Part shown: positions 26,432-34,408 of the stretch, in pieces
Layout: each line of letters starts with the position of its first letter
Numbering within the stretch: the first letter of the stretch is position 1
Source of the DNA: JAFAMS01 sp963715815
Lineage (GTDB): Bacteria; Vulcanimicrobiota; Vulcanimicrobiia; Vulcanimicrobiales; Vulcanimicrobiaceae
Length of the DNA: 64,000 nucleotides
Assembly (NCBI GenBank): GCA_963715815.1
Contig: OY970278.1
Coordinates: forward strand, 2,666,001-2,730,000
Reading direction: 5' to 3'
Program-made: the position numbers and the translations under genes
Notes under the pieces: model-generated
Database searches by the model: none
The model's input: the letters and a program-made list of their open reading frames with translations, nothing else
What the model was told of the DNA's origin: nothing

Positions 26432-26451
26432 CTCGACTCTCGTTAGTCGAG
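26432..26451. terminator. hairpin downstream of the acyl-CoA dehydrogenase gene
   Basis: CTCGACT (26432-26438) and AGTCGAG (26445-26451) form a seven-bp stem with a six-base loop, 12 bases after the stop. It has no U run, so it is at best a weak terminator or mRNA 3'-end structure. Confidence 0.3.
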
Positions 26452-26503
26452 TGCGACGCCGGATTTTCTACCGGTAACTTCGCATGGAGGGGGGTGCTTG
26501 CTA

Positions 26504-26557
26504 ATGCCAGCCAAGAAAAAGATGGCCAAGAAAAAGGCCGCCAAGAAAAAGAAGTAA
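26504..26557 (+). CDS. 17-residue lysine-rich micropeptide
   Basis: A complete 17-codon frame, ATG to TAA, encoding MPAKKKMAKKKAAKKKK, made only of Lys, Ala, Pro and Met. GGAGGGGGG lies nine bases before the ATG and a strong intrinsic terminator follows 30 bases after the stop, so it has the layout of a discrete gene. The PAKKK/AAKKK pattern is like histone-H1 and HU-tail sequences that bind DNA or RNA. It could instead be a leader peptide or the orphaned tail of a larger nucleoid protein. Confidence 0.5.
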   Translation: MPAKKKMAKKKAAKKKK

Positions 26558-26587
26558 ATTTCCAGTTAAAACGGACTCATTCTAATG

Positions 26588-26618
26588 GGAGCGTGGCCTA
26601 ACGGCCACGCTCCTTTTT
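26588..26618 (+). terminator. strong intrinsic terminator
   Basis: An 11-bp perfect stem (26588-26598 with 26603-26613), a four-base TAAC loop and TTTTT at 26614-26618. It ends the micropeptide or acyl-CoA dehydrogenase transcript. The stop codon of the convergent endonuclease III gene lies inside the structure. Confidence 0.85.
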
Positions 26619-27305
26619 CGTTCGCATGGCAGCCTTCAGCACGCGCGCGCGGATCGGCGGCGTCGGGCAGAGCTTGACGACCGGGCAGTCCTCGCATTTT
26701 GGCCAGGGCGCTTTGCAGATCGCGCGGCCGTGCAAGATCATCCAGTGGCTGACGTGGGGTTGCTTCTGCGCCGGCACGATCCGGACCAGATCGTCCTCGA
26801 CGGCGCGCGGGTTTTTCCCGAGCGACAAGCCGAGCCGGTGCGAGACCCGGAAAACGTGCGTGTCGACGGCGATGGCGGCCTCGCCGAAGGCGACCGACAT
26901 GACCACGTTGGCGGTCTTGCGCCCGACGCCGGGAAGCGATTCGAGGCTCTCGCGGTCCTTCGGCACCTCGCCGCCGTAGTTCGCGACCAGCGCCTTCGCA
27001 GCGTTGACGATGCTCTTGGCTTTGGTTCGAAAGAAACCGGTCGGCTTGATGATCTTCTCGACGTCGCCGAGCTTCGCGTTCGCCAGGGCTTGCGGCGTCG
27101 GATATTTTTCGAACAGAAACGGCGTCACGCGATTGACGCCCACATCGGTCGTCTGCGCCGACAGAATGACCGCTATCAGAAGGTTGAAGATACTTTCGTA
27201 ATCGAGGGCCGTCGCCGCGTGCGGATAGGTCTTCTCGAGAATCTCGAGTTCCTTGCGGGCGACGTCAAGCGGCACTTTCCGCTTCGGAAACGGTATGCTG
27301 GGCAC
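26598..27305 (-). CDS. nth: endonuclease III
   Basis: Base-excision DNA glycosylase/AP lyase for oxidised pyrimidines, about 235 aa from GTG 27305; the frame is open upstream but there overlaps the divergent gene. Helix-hairpin-helix LESLPGVGRKTANVVMSV supplies the catalytic Lys, the catalytic Asp is in AIAVDTHVFRVS, and the C-terminal iron-sulfur ligands follow Cys-x6-Cys-x2-Cys-x5-Cys (CKAPWPKCEDCPVVKLC). The GTG lies five bases after a TATAAC box, so the mRNA may be leaderless. Its stop lies in the terminator hairpin at 26588. Confidence 0.93.
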   Translation of the reverse strand: MPSIPFPKRKVPLDVARKELEILEKTYPHAATALDYESIFNLLIAVILSAQTTDVGVNRVTPFLFEKYPTPQALANAKLGDVEKIIKPTGFFRTKAKSIVNAAKALVANYGGEVPKDRESLESLPGVGRKTANVVMSVAFGEAAIAVDTHVFRVSHRLGLSLGKNPRAVEDDLVRIVPAQKQPHVSHWMILHGRAICKAPWPKCEDCPVVKLCPTPPIRARVLKAAMRTKKERGR

Positions 27306-27308
27306 GCC

Positions 27309-27317
27309 TGTTATAAT
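27309..27317. promoter_or_regulatory. shared extended -10 promoter core, bidirectional
   Basis: TGTTATAAT (27309-27317) is an extended -10 box for the plus strand. Its core TTATAA is self-complementary and gives TATAAC on the minus strand. The plus ATG is at 27324 and the minus GTG at 27305, so both start codons sit about where transcription should begin. No -35 box is evident on either side. Confidence 0.5.
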
Positions 27318-27323
27318 GCGGTG

Positions 27324-27917
27324 ATGCCGTTCCTGAAGCAAGACCCGACCGTGCCGCCGGGCCAGACGCTCACGACCGGATTCCCGGTCCTGCACGTCGG
27401 CGACGTACCTAACATCGATCCGAAAACGTGGCGCTTGCGCGTCTACGGATTGGTTGAGAATCCGTTCGAGCTTTCGTGGAACGAGCTGCGCGCGATGCCG
27501 TCCAAAACGTGGAATGGCGATATTCACTGCGTCACGCGCTGGTCGAAGAAAGATACGACCTGGAAAGGCGTGCCGTTCTCCGAGATCACGAAGCGAGCCA
27601 AGCTCAAACCCGGCGTCACACACGTGATTCAGCACGCCGACAACGACTACACGACGAATCTTCCGCTCTCAGTGATGCTCGATGACGACGTGATGATCGT
27701 TTACGAATATGCGGGCGCACCGATCGAACCGGTGCACGGCGGTCCTGTCCGAATGCTCGTTCCTAAGAAATATTTTTGGAAGAGCGCGAAATGGCTGCAC
27801 GGACTGGAGTTCCTCGATCACGACGAACGAGGCTTTTGGGAGGTTCGCGGCTACAACAACAGCGCCGATCCGTGGAAGGAAGAACGCTACTCCGATCTTC
27901 CCAGTTGGAGCACTTAA
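27324..27917 (+). CDS. sulfite-oxidase-fold molybdopterin oxidoreductase
   Basis: 197 aa, a compact oxidoreductase molybdopterin-binding domain (PF00174 type, YuiH-like). It contains WRLRVYGLVENPFELSWNEL, the molybdenum-ligand Cys in DIHCVTRWSKKDTTW, and HADNDYTTNLPLSV. The C-terminus has GGPVRMLVPKKYFWKSAKW and GFWEVRGYNN. No signal peptide is visible, so it is cytoplasmic unless exported with a partner. The frame is open back to 26730, but that part is antisense to nth. Start at 27324, directly after the -10 box, so possibly leaderless. Substrate unknown. Confidence 0.88.
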   Translation: MPFLKQDPTVPPGQTLTTGFPVLHVGDVPNIDPKTWRLRVYGLVENPFELSWNELRAMPSKTWNGDIHCVTRWSKKDTTWKGVPFSEITKRAKLKPGVTHVIQHADNDYTTNLPLSVMLDDDVMIVYEYAGAPIEPVHGGPVRMLVPKKYFWKSAKWLHGLEFLDHDERGFWEVRGYNNSADPWKEERYSDLPSWST

Positions 27918-28901
27918 CTAGTTCGTGAAGGTCCCGACGAGTTCGCTGCCTGTCCCCGGCGTCGCGGTCGAATCGATCAGGTACACGAACAAAACGGCGT
28001 TACTTCCGTCAGGCATCGATTGATTGACGTTATTCGGATCGACGCCCGTAACCGGGAACGAATCGCCGGCGGGTGATGGAATAACGGCCGGCGGTCCCGG
28101 TAGCACAACGGCGTACACGGTCGGCGAGGCGATCGGTGTTGCCGAAGGGGACGGCGACGGGGTCGGTGTTGCCGTGCTCGTCGAAACCGGAATCGGCGTC
28201 GCCGTCGGAAGCACGATGGGTCCGGCCCAGAAACCGACGCCCGGTGGTCCGGCGAACGTCGGCTGATTATTCAAGCCGACGAACGAACTTGCGCTGCCGT
28301 TAGTCGTCGAGAACAGCATCGTTCCGAACGCCGTGTAGACTGGCGCTGGCCCCAATGCGACCGTACCGACGAGTATGCCGTTCGGTGAAGCCGCCGACGC
28401 AGCCGGTGACGCGTGATGGAATACAACTGCATATAAGCCGGAGCCCGGTGTAACCGTCGGCTCTACGAATGCGCCGACCTGAAGTCCGAGCGCGCCGATC
28501 AATGACGCGCGTCCTTCGACGACGACCGTCAGCTTCGAACTTGGGGCAGCGCCGAGCTGAAATGTTTGCGGAGTCGTGCCGTTAGACGGGAAGATATTGG
28601 TCGTCGTCCCGGTCTTAACGAATGCGACCTGCGGCAGCGGCGACGTTCCGACTGTCAGCGTGCCGTAAGCAGTTATCTGGCCGTATGCAATGTTGCTCGC
28701 AACGACTTTTCCGTTTACAAGAACGTCGATGTTACCGGCATCGGGCGAGCCGTTGATGAACCGGACGCTTGCAGTCCCGGATGTATTGGGGGTCGACGAC
28801 CCTCCGCCGCCGCACGACGCCAGCGAAAGTGCCAGCGCGGCAACGATCAGACTTGCAAAAATCCCGGTTCGGTTAAGACGCATAGGTTGCGCGGTTCGCA
28901 A
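27918..28901 (-). CDS. DUF4397-like lipoprotein
   Basis: 327 aa from TTG 28901, or 321 aa from ATG 28883. Lipobox signal (LSLASC) and Gly run, then two Ig-like beta repeats of the DUF4397 type: ASVRFINGSPDAGNIDVLVN and LYAVVFHHASPAAS. A low-complexity Thr/Pro/Ser linker (PTATPIPVSTSTATPTPSPS) separates the last section. AGGAG lies close to the TTG. Surface or periplasmic lipoprotein of unknown role, convergent with the molybdoenzyme gene and directly adjacent to it. Confidence 0.75.
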   Translation of the reverse strand: MRTAQPMRLNRTGIFASLIVAALALSLASCGGGGSSTPNTSGTASVRFINGSPDAGNIDVLVNGKVVASNIAYGQITAYGTLTVGTSPLPQVAFVKTGTTTNIFPSNGTTPQTFQLGAAPSSKLTVVVEGRASLIGALGLQVGAFVEPTVTPGSGLYAVVFHHASPAASAASPNGILVGTVALGPAPVYTAFGTMLFSTTNGSASSFVGLNNQPTFAGPPGVGFWAGPIVLPTATPIPVSTSTATPTPSPSPSATPIASPTVYAVVLPGPPAVIPSPAGDSFPVTGVDPNNVNQSMPDGSNAVLFVYLIDSTATPGTGSELVGTFTN

Positions 28902-28934
28902 AGCTCCTGGCTCCCCCTTTCTCGGCGTGCGGTT

Positions 28935-29840
28935 CTAACGAAGTCTTATACCGCCAAGGTCGCGCACGACGAGACCGTCGCGTTCCATTCCGTCGACGAT
29001 CTCATCGAACGAGTAGCCACGCGAGAAATCGACGCGTGCGACTAAATCGGCAGGCAAAACAACCGCCCCAGGCTCCAGCGTGCGGAGGTGATCGAGTATC
29101 CGGCCACGGACGTAGCGGCGCGTTTTCGGGAACGGAAGCCGCGCTTGCGGGCCCTGCCTCTTTGCGACAATCCGCGCTTGTGAGCTGCGCGAAATCTCGG
29201 CCTCGCCATGCGGTGCAGCAGCGCAAGCGGCCCTGAGCGGACACTCGGCGCACTTGGGCTTTCGCGCGGTGCAGATCGTCGCGCCGAGATCCATCATCGC
29301 AGAATTCCAATCGTGCGCGCGATTCTTCGGAAGCAGCGCGCGCGCTGCGTGGTCAATCGCGTTCGCGTTTGCTTTAGGCGGATGTTCGAGACCGAATTGC
29401 AGACGGTGAACGACGCGCCGAAGGTTCACGTCGATCGCAACATCATCGATTTCAAAAGCGAACGCGCGGATCGCCGCGGCCGTGTAAGGTCCGATTCCCG
29501 GAAGCGCGCGCAGCTGCTCGAGGCCTGACGGCATCGTGCCCTCGTACTGCATGACGACCGCGCGCGCCAGCTCGTGCAAACGTAACGCGCGCATGTTGTA
29601 ACCGAGCCCTTTCCATGCACGCACGATGTTGGCACGCTCTGCGCTTGCGAGCCCCTCGAAGCTCGGATATGCAGCAATGAATCTTTCGTAGGCCACGACG
29701 ACGCGCTCGACTTGGGTTTGCTGCAGCATGAATTCGCTGACCACGATGCGATACGGATCGCGCGTCGTGCGCCACGGTAACTCTGCCCGGCCGTGCGCAG
29801 CATACCACACGAGCAGCTCCGAACTAGGCGAGGGCTGCAC
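28935..29840 (-). CDS. mutY: adenine DNA glycosylase MutY
   Basis: Removes adenine mispaired with 8-oxoguanine; about 301 aa from GTG 29840, overlapping the upstream stop by 17 bases. Catalytic Glu in SEFMLQQTQVERVV, helix-hairpin-helix LRALPGIGPYTAAAIRAFAF with the Asp in VAIDVNLRRVV, and iron-sulfur ligands CTARKPKCAECPLRAAC. The C-terminal part is only about 90 residues, shorter than the NUDIX-like domain of E. coli MutY, so recognition of the oxidised base may use a reduced domain. Same strand as, and coupled to, the MocR regulator. Confidence 0.92.
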   Translation of the reverse strand: MQPSPSSELLVWYAAHGRAELPWRTTRDPYRIVVSEFMLQQTQVERVVVAYERFIAAYPSFEGLASAERANIVRAWKGLGYNMRALRLHELARAVVMQYEGTMPSGLEQLRALPGIGPYTAAAIRAFAFEIDDVAIDVNLRRVVHRLQFGLEHPPKANANAIDHAARALLPKNRAHDWNSAMMDLGATICTARKPKCAECPLRAACAAAPHGEAEISRSSQARIVAKRQGPQARLPFPKTRRYVRGRILDHLRTLEPGAVVLPADLVARVDFSRGYSFDEIVDGMERDGLVVRDLGGIRLR

Positions 29841-31296
29841 CAATCCGCTTGATCCCTTCTGCAATCTCGTCACGCGCGACCGGCGTCAGCGCTAAACGAA
29901 GACTGTGATCGCCGCCGGAGCCGGGGAAGAATGCTTCTCCGAACAAGAAGGACGCGCCGTGCCGCTCCGATTCGTCGAGCAGCGAACGCGTCCGTATCTC
30001 GCGCGGAGTAGTCGCCCACAAATAAAATCCGCCGTGCGCAGGCCACACACGCACGGTGCGCGGCCAATATTGCGAAACGGCTTCGTCCGCGATGCGGCGT
30101 CGCAGCGCAAGCTCCTCGCGCAGCGCGACCAAGTGCTGATCGTACGGACCTTCTAAATAGTCGTTCACGCCGGCTTGCATGTACATGCTCGAAGCCATGT
30201 CGATCGATTGTTTGCGCAACAACAGCCGCTCGAAGATCGTGCGTGGCGCGGTCAACCACCCCAGACGTAACGACGGCGCGATCGTCTTCGAAAACGAACT
30301 GATATACACGACGTACTCGGCGTTTTTTGCTGCGAGTGGCTCGCGCGCGACGGTCGCGAGCTCGCCGTACGGGTCGTCTTCGACGATCGGGACGCCGGAG
30401 CGCAGCGCAAGCGTCACGAGACGCTCGCGGCGATCCTCGTTCATCGTCGCGCCGGTCGGGTTGTGCAAGGACGGCATCGTATAAATGAAGCGCGGACGAC
30501 GCGTGCGCAAAATCGCCTCGACGTGATCGACCCGCATGCCTTCGTCGTCGACAGCGACCGGAATCGCGCGCAAACCTGCGATCTGAAAAATCTGCAGTGC
30601 ACCCGGATACGTCGGTGCCTCGACGATGATCTCATCGCCGGGTTCTGCTAGACTTTGTGCGACGAGCGTTATCCCTTGCGTCGATCCCGTCAGTATCAGC
30701 ACGTCCCGTTCTTGGATGGCGCAACCCCGGTTTTGCATTCGACGCGCGATCGCAGCCCGCAGCGGAATAAAACCCTCGCTGTTTCCGTACGAGAGGACGA
30801 AGTCGACGTTGCCGCCGACCCGCGCGAACGACGCCGAAAGATCGGGCAGCGGCGAGGGTGTCGCCGGCGGAACGCCTTGGACGAACGCGATCCGGCGATG
30901 CCCGTCCGAGAGCGCTTCGGACGAAGCGGCCAGCTCGCCCAGGATCGCGGGAAACTCGCCGACTCGCCAAGACGGGAGCGTGACCCACCAGGGGACGGAC
31001 GTGTGGCGATCCGCCGGCGAGACGGGCAGAGGCGAGGCAACGCGGGAGCCGGAGCCGACCCGTTGCTCGATCAAACCGTCGGCGGCGAGGTCGCGGTAGG
31101 AGTGCACGATCGTCGAGCGATTGACGTTCAGCAGCTGTGCCAGCGTCCGCTCCGGGGGCAGCCTAGTCGACTCGGGAAGGACGCCAGCCAAAATTTGCTC
31201 GCGCAGGTGCTCGTAAATCTGACGGTAGATCGGAACAATACTATCGCGGTCGAGCCTGGCCGCGATCTCGCCCCATCCAATCGTTCGCACTGCCAT
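29824..31296 (-). CDS. MocR/PdxR-type GntR regulator with aminotransferase domain
   Basis: About 490 aa from ATG 31296; the frame is open to 31428, but the winged helix begins right after this Met (DSIVPIYRQIYEHLREQILAG, LPPERTLAQLLNVNRSTIVH). The C-terminal fold-type I PLP domain has ILTGSTQGITLVAQ, PSLHNPTGATM, the Asp/Tyr of VEDDPYGEL and the PLP Lys in SSFSKTIAPSLRLGW. Such proteins sense vitamin B6 or amino-compounds; some act as free aminotransferases. Divergent from lpdA, which may be a target. Confidence 0.9.
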   Translation of the reverse strand: MAVRTIGWGEIAARLDRDSIVPIYRQIYEHLREQILAGVLPESTRLPPERTLAQLLNVNRSTIVHSYRDLAADGLIEQRVGSGSRVASPLPVSPADRHTSVPWWVTLPSWRVGEFPAILGELAASSEALSDGHRRIAFVQGVPPATPSPLPDLSASFARVGGNVDFVLSYGNSEGFIPLRAAIARRMQNRGCAIQERDVLILTGSTQGITLVAQSLAEPGDEIIVEAPTYPGALQIFQIAGLRAIPVAVDDEGMRVDHVEAILRTRRPRFIYTMPSLHNPTGATMNEDRRERLVTLALRSGVPIVEDDPYGELATVAREPLAAKNAEYVVYISSFSKTIAPSLRLGWLTAPRTIFERLLLRKQSIDMASSMYMQAGVNDYLEGPYDQHLVALREELALRRRIADEAVSQYWPRTVRVWPAHGGFYLWATTPREIRTRSLLDESERHGASFLFGEAFFPGSGGDHSLRLALTPVARDEIAEGIKRIGAALA

Positions 31297-31371
31297 CCAA
31301 TTCGTGCTAACTCTCGAAACCGCCCGCGCGCTCGCGCCGCTCATAGAAGATAGAAGAGGAGACAACATACC

Positions 31372-32817
31372 TTGGCTGACCAGACCGTCGACGCAATCGT
31401 CATCGGTGCCGGGCCCGGCGGCTATCACGCCGCGATTCGGCTCGCGCAGCTCGGAAAAAACGTCGTGTGCTTCGACCGTGATGAGGTCGGCGGCGTTTGC
31501 TTGAATTTGGGCTGCATTCCCACCAAAGCACTCTTACACGTAAGCGAGGTCGTGCGGCAGATCGACCACGCCGATTCGATCGGCATCAAGGTCGCAAAAC
31601 CCACGATCGATCGCGCAGGCGTCGAGAAGTTCACGCAAGAGGTCGTCAAGGCTAACGTCGGCGGCGTGAACACGCTCTTCAAAGGTAACGGCGTGAAATT
31701 TGCGTACGGCGAAGCGTCGTTTGTCTCCAAGAATAAAGTACAGCTCAAGAAACGCGACGGCGGCACGGATACGTATACCGCGCAGGCGATCGTCATTGCA
31801 ACGGGTGGCGCGCCGGTCGACATCAAGGCGTGGCCGCGAGACGGCGAGACGATCATCAACTCCGATGATGCCGTAAAACTGAAGAAAATTCCGAAGTCTA
31901 TTTTGATCGTCGGTGGCGGCGTGATCGGACTCGAATTCTCAACCGTCTATCAGCGCCTCGGCGCGCAAGTGCAAGTTGTCGAAATGCTACCGCAAATTCT
32001 AACGGGCACGGATCTCGAGATCGGCAAGACGCTGTTACGCATTCTCAAGAAGCAAGGCATCGAGATTGCGCTCAATACGTCGGTCAAAACGATTGAGAAA
32101 ACCGGCAAAGGCGTAAAAGCGACGCTAAACGGCGAGCTTACCGGCGGAAAAGACGAGACGCGTGAGTACGAGATGGTATTGGTTGCGGTCGGGCGCCGGC
32201 CGGTTACCGACGGATTGAATCTCGAAGCTGCGGGACTGAAGACGAACGACAAGGGCTTCATTCCGGTTGACGCTCGCCGCAAGACGACCGTCGACGGAAT
32301 CTACGCGATCGGCGACATCACGGGTGGTCCGCTCCTGGCGCACAAAGCGATGAAAGAGGGCGTCGTCGCGGCAGAAGCGATCTCCGGCGACAAGTCGGCA
32401 GCATTCGATCCGGTTGCGATTCCGAATTGCGTCTACACAGATCCAGAAGTCGCAACCGTCGGTCTTTCCGAGGAAGAGGCAAAGGCCGCGGGCCACGAGA
32501 TCAAAGTCGGAAAATTTCCGCTCGTAGCGAGCGGACGCGCGCGAACGATGAACGATCTCGACGGCGGCATGATCAAGCTGATCGGCGATGCCAAGACCGA
32601 CCAATTCCTCGGCATGCACATCGTGGCGCCGCAAGCCGAATCGCTGATCGGTGAAGGGATCATCGCGCTCGAGATGGGCTCGACGATCGAAGACATCGGT
32701 CTCTCGATTCATCCGCACCCGACGCTCACCGAATCGATCTTGGACGCCGCCGAAGCGATACATGGCAAAGCGATTCACATCCTCAATCCAAAGCCGAAAA
32801 CGCCCGTCGGAGTCTAA
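31372..32817 (+). CDS. lpdA: dihydrolipoyl dehydrogenase
   Basis: FAD/NAD disulfide oxidoreductase, the E3 subunit of 2-oxoacid dehydrogenases and glycine cleavage; 481 aa. TTG start with GAGGAG about 12 bases upstream. FAD site VIGAGPGGYHAAIRLAQLG, redox disulfide GGVCLNLGCIPTKALLH, NAD site ILIVGGGVIGLEFSTVYQRL, second FAD site YAIGDITGGPLLAHKAM, and the C-terminal catalytic HPHPTLTES His-Glu pair. First gene of a lipoate cluster with lipB and lipA. Confidence 0.96.
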   Translation: MADQTVDAIVIGAGPGGYHAAIRLAQLGKNVVCFDRDEVGGVCLNLGCIPTKALLHVSEVVRQIDHADSIGIKVAKPTIDRAGVEKFTQEVVKANVGGVNTLFKGNGVKFAYGEASFVSKNKVQLKKRDGGTDTYTAQAIVIATGGAPVDIKAWPRDGETIINSDDAVKLKKIPKSILIVGGGVIGLEFSTVYQRLGAQVQVVEMLPQILTGTDLEIGKTLLRILKKQGIEIALNTSVKTIEKTGKGVKATLNGELTGGKDETREYEMVLVAVGRRPVTDGLNLEAAGLKTNDKGFIPVDARRKTTVDGIYAIGDITGGPLLAHKAMKEGVVAAEAISGDKSAAFDPVAIPNCVYTDPEVATVGLSEEEAKAAGHEIKVGKFPLVASGRARTMNDLDGGMIKLIGDAKTDQFLGMHIVAPQAESLIGEGIIALEMGSTIEDIGLSIHPHPTLTESILDAAEAIHGKAIHILNPKPKTPVGV

Positions 32818-32821
32818 CGCC

Positions 32822-33544
32822 ATCGGGACTGCCCTTCTACTTGATCTCGGACGCCGGTCGTACGCAGAAACTTGGCAGCTTCAGCGTGCACTTCACGCTG
32901 AAGTTGCAGCCGGTCGCGAGCGCGACGTCTGGATCGCGGTTGAACACGAGCCCGTCGTTACGATCGGGCGCCAAGGGAAAACGAACAGTTTGCTCGTCCC
33001 GCGCGAGACACTGCTCGCGCAGGGCGTCGAAGTGCACGAGATCGAGCGCGGCGGCGACGTCACCTACCACGGGCCTGGTCAAGTCGTAATCTATCCGATC
33101 ATGCGGCTTCCGCGCTTTCGCGAAGTCGTTCCACTGGTGCGCAAGCTCGAAGAAGCGGCCATCGGCGCCTGCGCACGCTATGGGATCGCGGCGGAACGTT
33201 GGAGCGCGCACGCCGGCGCTTGGGTTGGAAACAACTGCGTCAGCGCGATCGGTCTCGCAGTACAAAAGATGACCTCACTGCATGGCATGGCGCTGAACGC
33301 ATCGACGACGCTTGACTACAATCGCCTGATCAATCCATGCGGGCTTGTCGACCGCGGGATTACGTCGCTGAGCCACGAGACTGGACGCCTCGTTTCATAC
33401 GACGAGGCGAAAGACGTATTGCTCGACGAGCTCTCTCGGGTATTTGATGTTACTTTTGTCCCCGGTGTCATCCCGAGCGTAGTGAGCGAAGCGAACGTAG
33501 TCGAGGGACAGAGAGAAACCGCAGACCAGCGTAAGGCGTCATAG
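32822..33544 (+). CDS. lipB: octanoyltransferase LipB with altered active site
   Basis: Transfers octanoyl from acyl carrier protein to lipoyl domains; about 240 aa. Family motifs: EHEPVVTIGR, RGGDVTYHGPGQVVIYPI, HGMALN and the acyl-accepting Cys (about 173) in INPCGL. The catalytic Lys normally in K(I/V)xxIG is Cys here (NNCVSAIG, about residue 139). The conserved N-terminus (TALLLDLGRRSYAETW) begins at an ATC codon nine bases after GGAG; the only canonical start is ATG 32762, 56 bases inside lpdA. The last 25 residues are encoded partly by a dispersed repeat. Confidence 0.88.
   Translation: MGTALLLDLGRRSYAETWQLQRALHAEVAAGRERDVWIAVEHEPVVTIGRQGKTNSLLVPRETLLAQGVEVHEIERGGDVTYHGPGQVVIYPIMRLPRFREVVPLVRKLEEAAIGACARYGIAAERWSAHAGAWVGNNCVSAIGLAVQKMTSLHGMALNASTTLDYNRLINPCGLVDRGITSLSHETGRLVSYDEAKDVLLDELSRVFDVTFVPGVIPSVVSEANVVEGQRETADQRKAS
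33466..33509 (+). repeat. dispersed palindromic repeat inside the 3' end of lipB
   Basis: TGTCATCCCGAGCG (33466-33479) and TAGTCGAGGGAC (33498-33509) flank an extra 18 bases rich in GAGCGAAGCGAACG. The outer halves match the elements at 59136 and 59237. The element lies in the last codons of lipB and supplies the C-terminal tail residues. Confidence 0.65.
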
Positions 33545-33550
33545 ACGATA

Positions 33551-34408
33551 GTGGAGACTCTTCGCAAACCGCCGTGGCTCAAAGTACGTTTGCCTTCCGG
33601 CGAGCAGTACGAGAGTGTTCTCGGCAAGGTCAAGCGCCTGGATTTGCACACTGTGTGCCAGGAAGCGCGTTGTCCGAACCTTGCGGAGTGCTGGGGCGCA
33701 GGGACTGCGACCATCATGATCCTCGGCGATACGTGCACGCGCGGTTGTCATTTCTGCGCCGTTAAGACCGGGAATCCGCGCGGCGAGGTCGATTGGCTCG
33801 AGCCCAAACGCGTCGCCGAAGCGGTCGCCGAAATGGGCTGGAAATATCTCGTGCTCACGGCGGTCGATCGCGACGATCTCGCGGACGGCGGTGCGTCGAT
33901 CTTCGCCAACACGGTGCGCATGATTCACAAGATCGCGCCCGACGCCAAGGTCGAATGTTTGACGGGCGATTTCGCCGGCGATCTCGCCGCACTCGACGTC
34001 GTGCTCGATGCGCAGCCGGAAGTGCTCGCGCACAATCTCGAGACCGTCCGCCGCCTACAACAAAAAGTTCGCGACCGTCGGGCAACGTACGATCAGTCGC
34101 TTTCGATCCTGCGGCACGCGACCCAAAGCGGCAAAGTCCGATATACGAAGACGTCGCTGATGCTCGGCCTCGGTGAAAACGATAGCGAGATCGAACAAGC
34201 GATGGACGATGCACGCAACGCGGGCGTCGACATCTTCACGCTGGGGCAATACTTGCAGCCGACGAAAAGGCATCTCCCGGTCGTTGAGTTCGTGACACCC
34301 GAGACGTTCGATAAATTGCGCGTCCTTGGCGAAAGCAAGGGCTTCCGGCAAGTCGTCTCGAGCCCACTTTCACGAAGCTCGTATCATGCAGAACAGGCGT
34401 TCAGCTGA
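33551..34408 (+). CDS. lipA: lipoyl synthase
   Basis: Radical-SAM enzyme inserting two sulfurs into octanoyl-lipoyl domains; 285 aa, GTG start six bases after lipB. Auxiliary cluster Cys motif CQEARCPNLAEC, radical-SAM motif CTRGCHFC, downstream GLGENDSEI and the C-terminal RSSYHA serine motif that ligates the auxiliary cluster. Together with lipB and lpdA it forms a lipoate synthesis and use operon. Its stop TGA overlaps the CTG proposed to start the MFS gene. Confidence 0.97.
   Translation: METLRKPPWLKVRLPSGEQYESVLGKVKRLDLHTVCQEARCPNLAECWGAGTATIMILGDTCTRGCHFCAVKTGNPRGEVDWLEPKRVAEAVAEMGWKYLVLTAVDRDDLADGGASIFANTVRMIHKIAPDAKVECLTGDFAGDLAALDVVLDAQPEVLAHNLETVRRLQQKVRDRRATYDQSLSILRHATQSGKVRYTKTSLMLGLGENDSEIEQAMDDARNAGVDIFTLGQYLQPTKRHLPVVEFVTPETFDKLRVLGESKGFRQVVSSPLSRSSYHAEQAFS

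Noticed and set aside
26730..27317. Upstream extension of the molybdoenzyme frame (antisense to nth)
   Set aside because: The extra 198 residues show no homology pattern and are the complement of endonuclease III; a -10 box sits right before ATG 27324.
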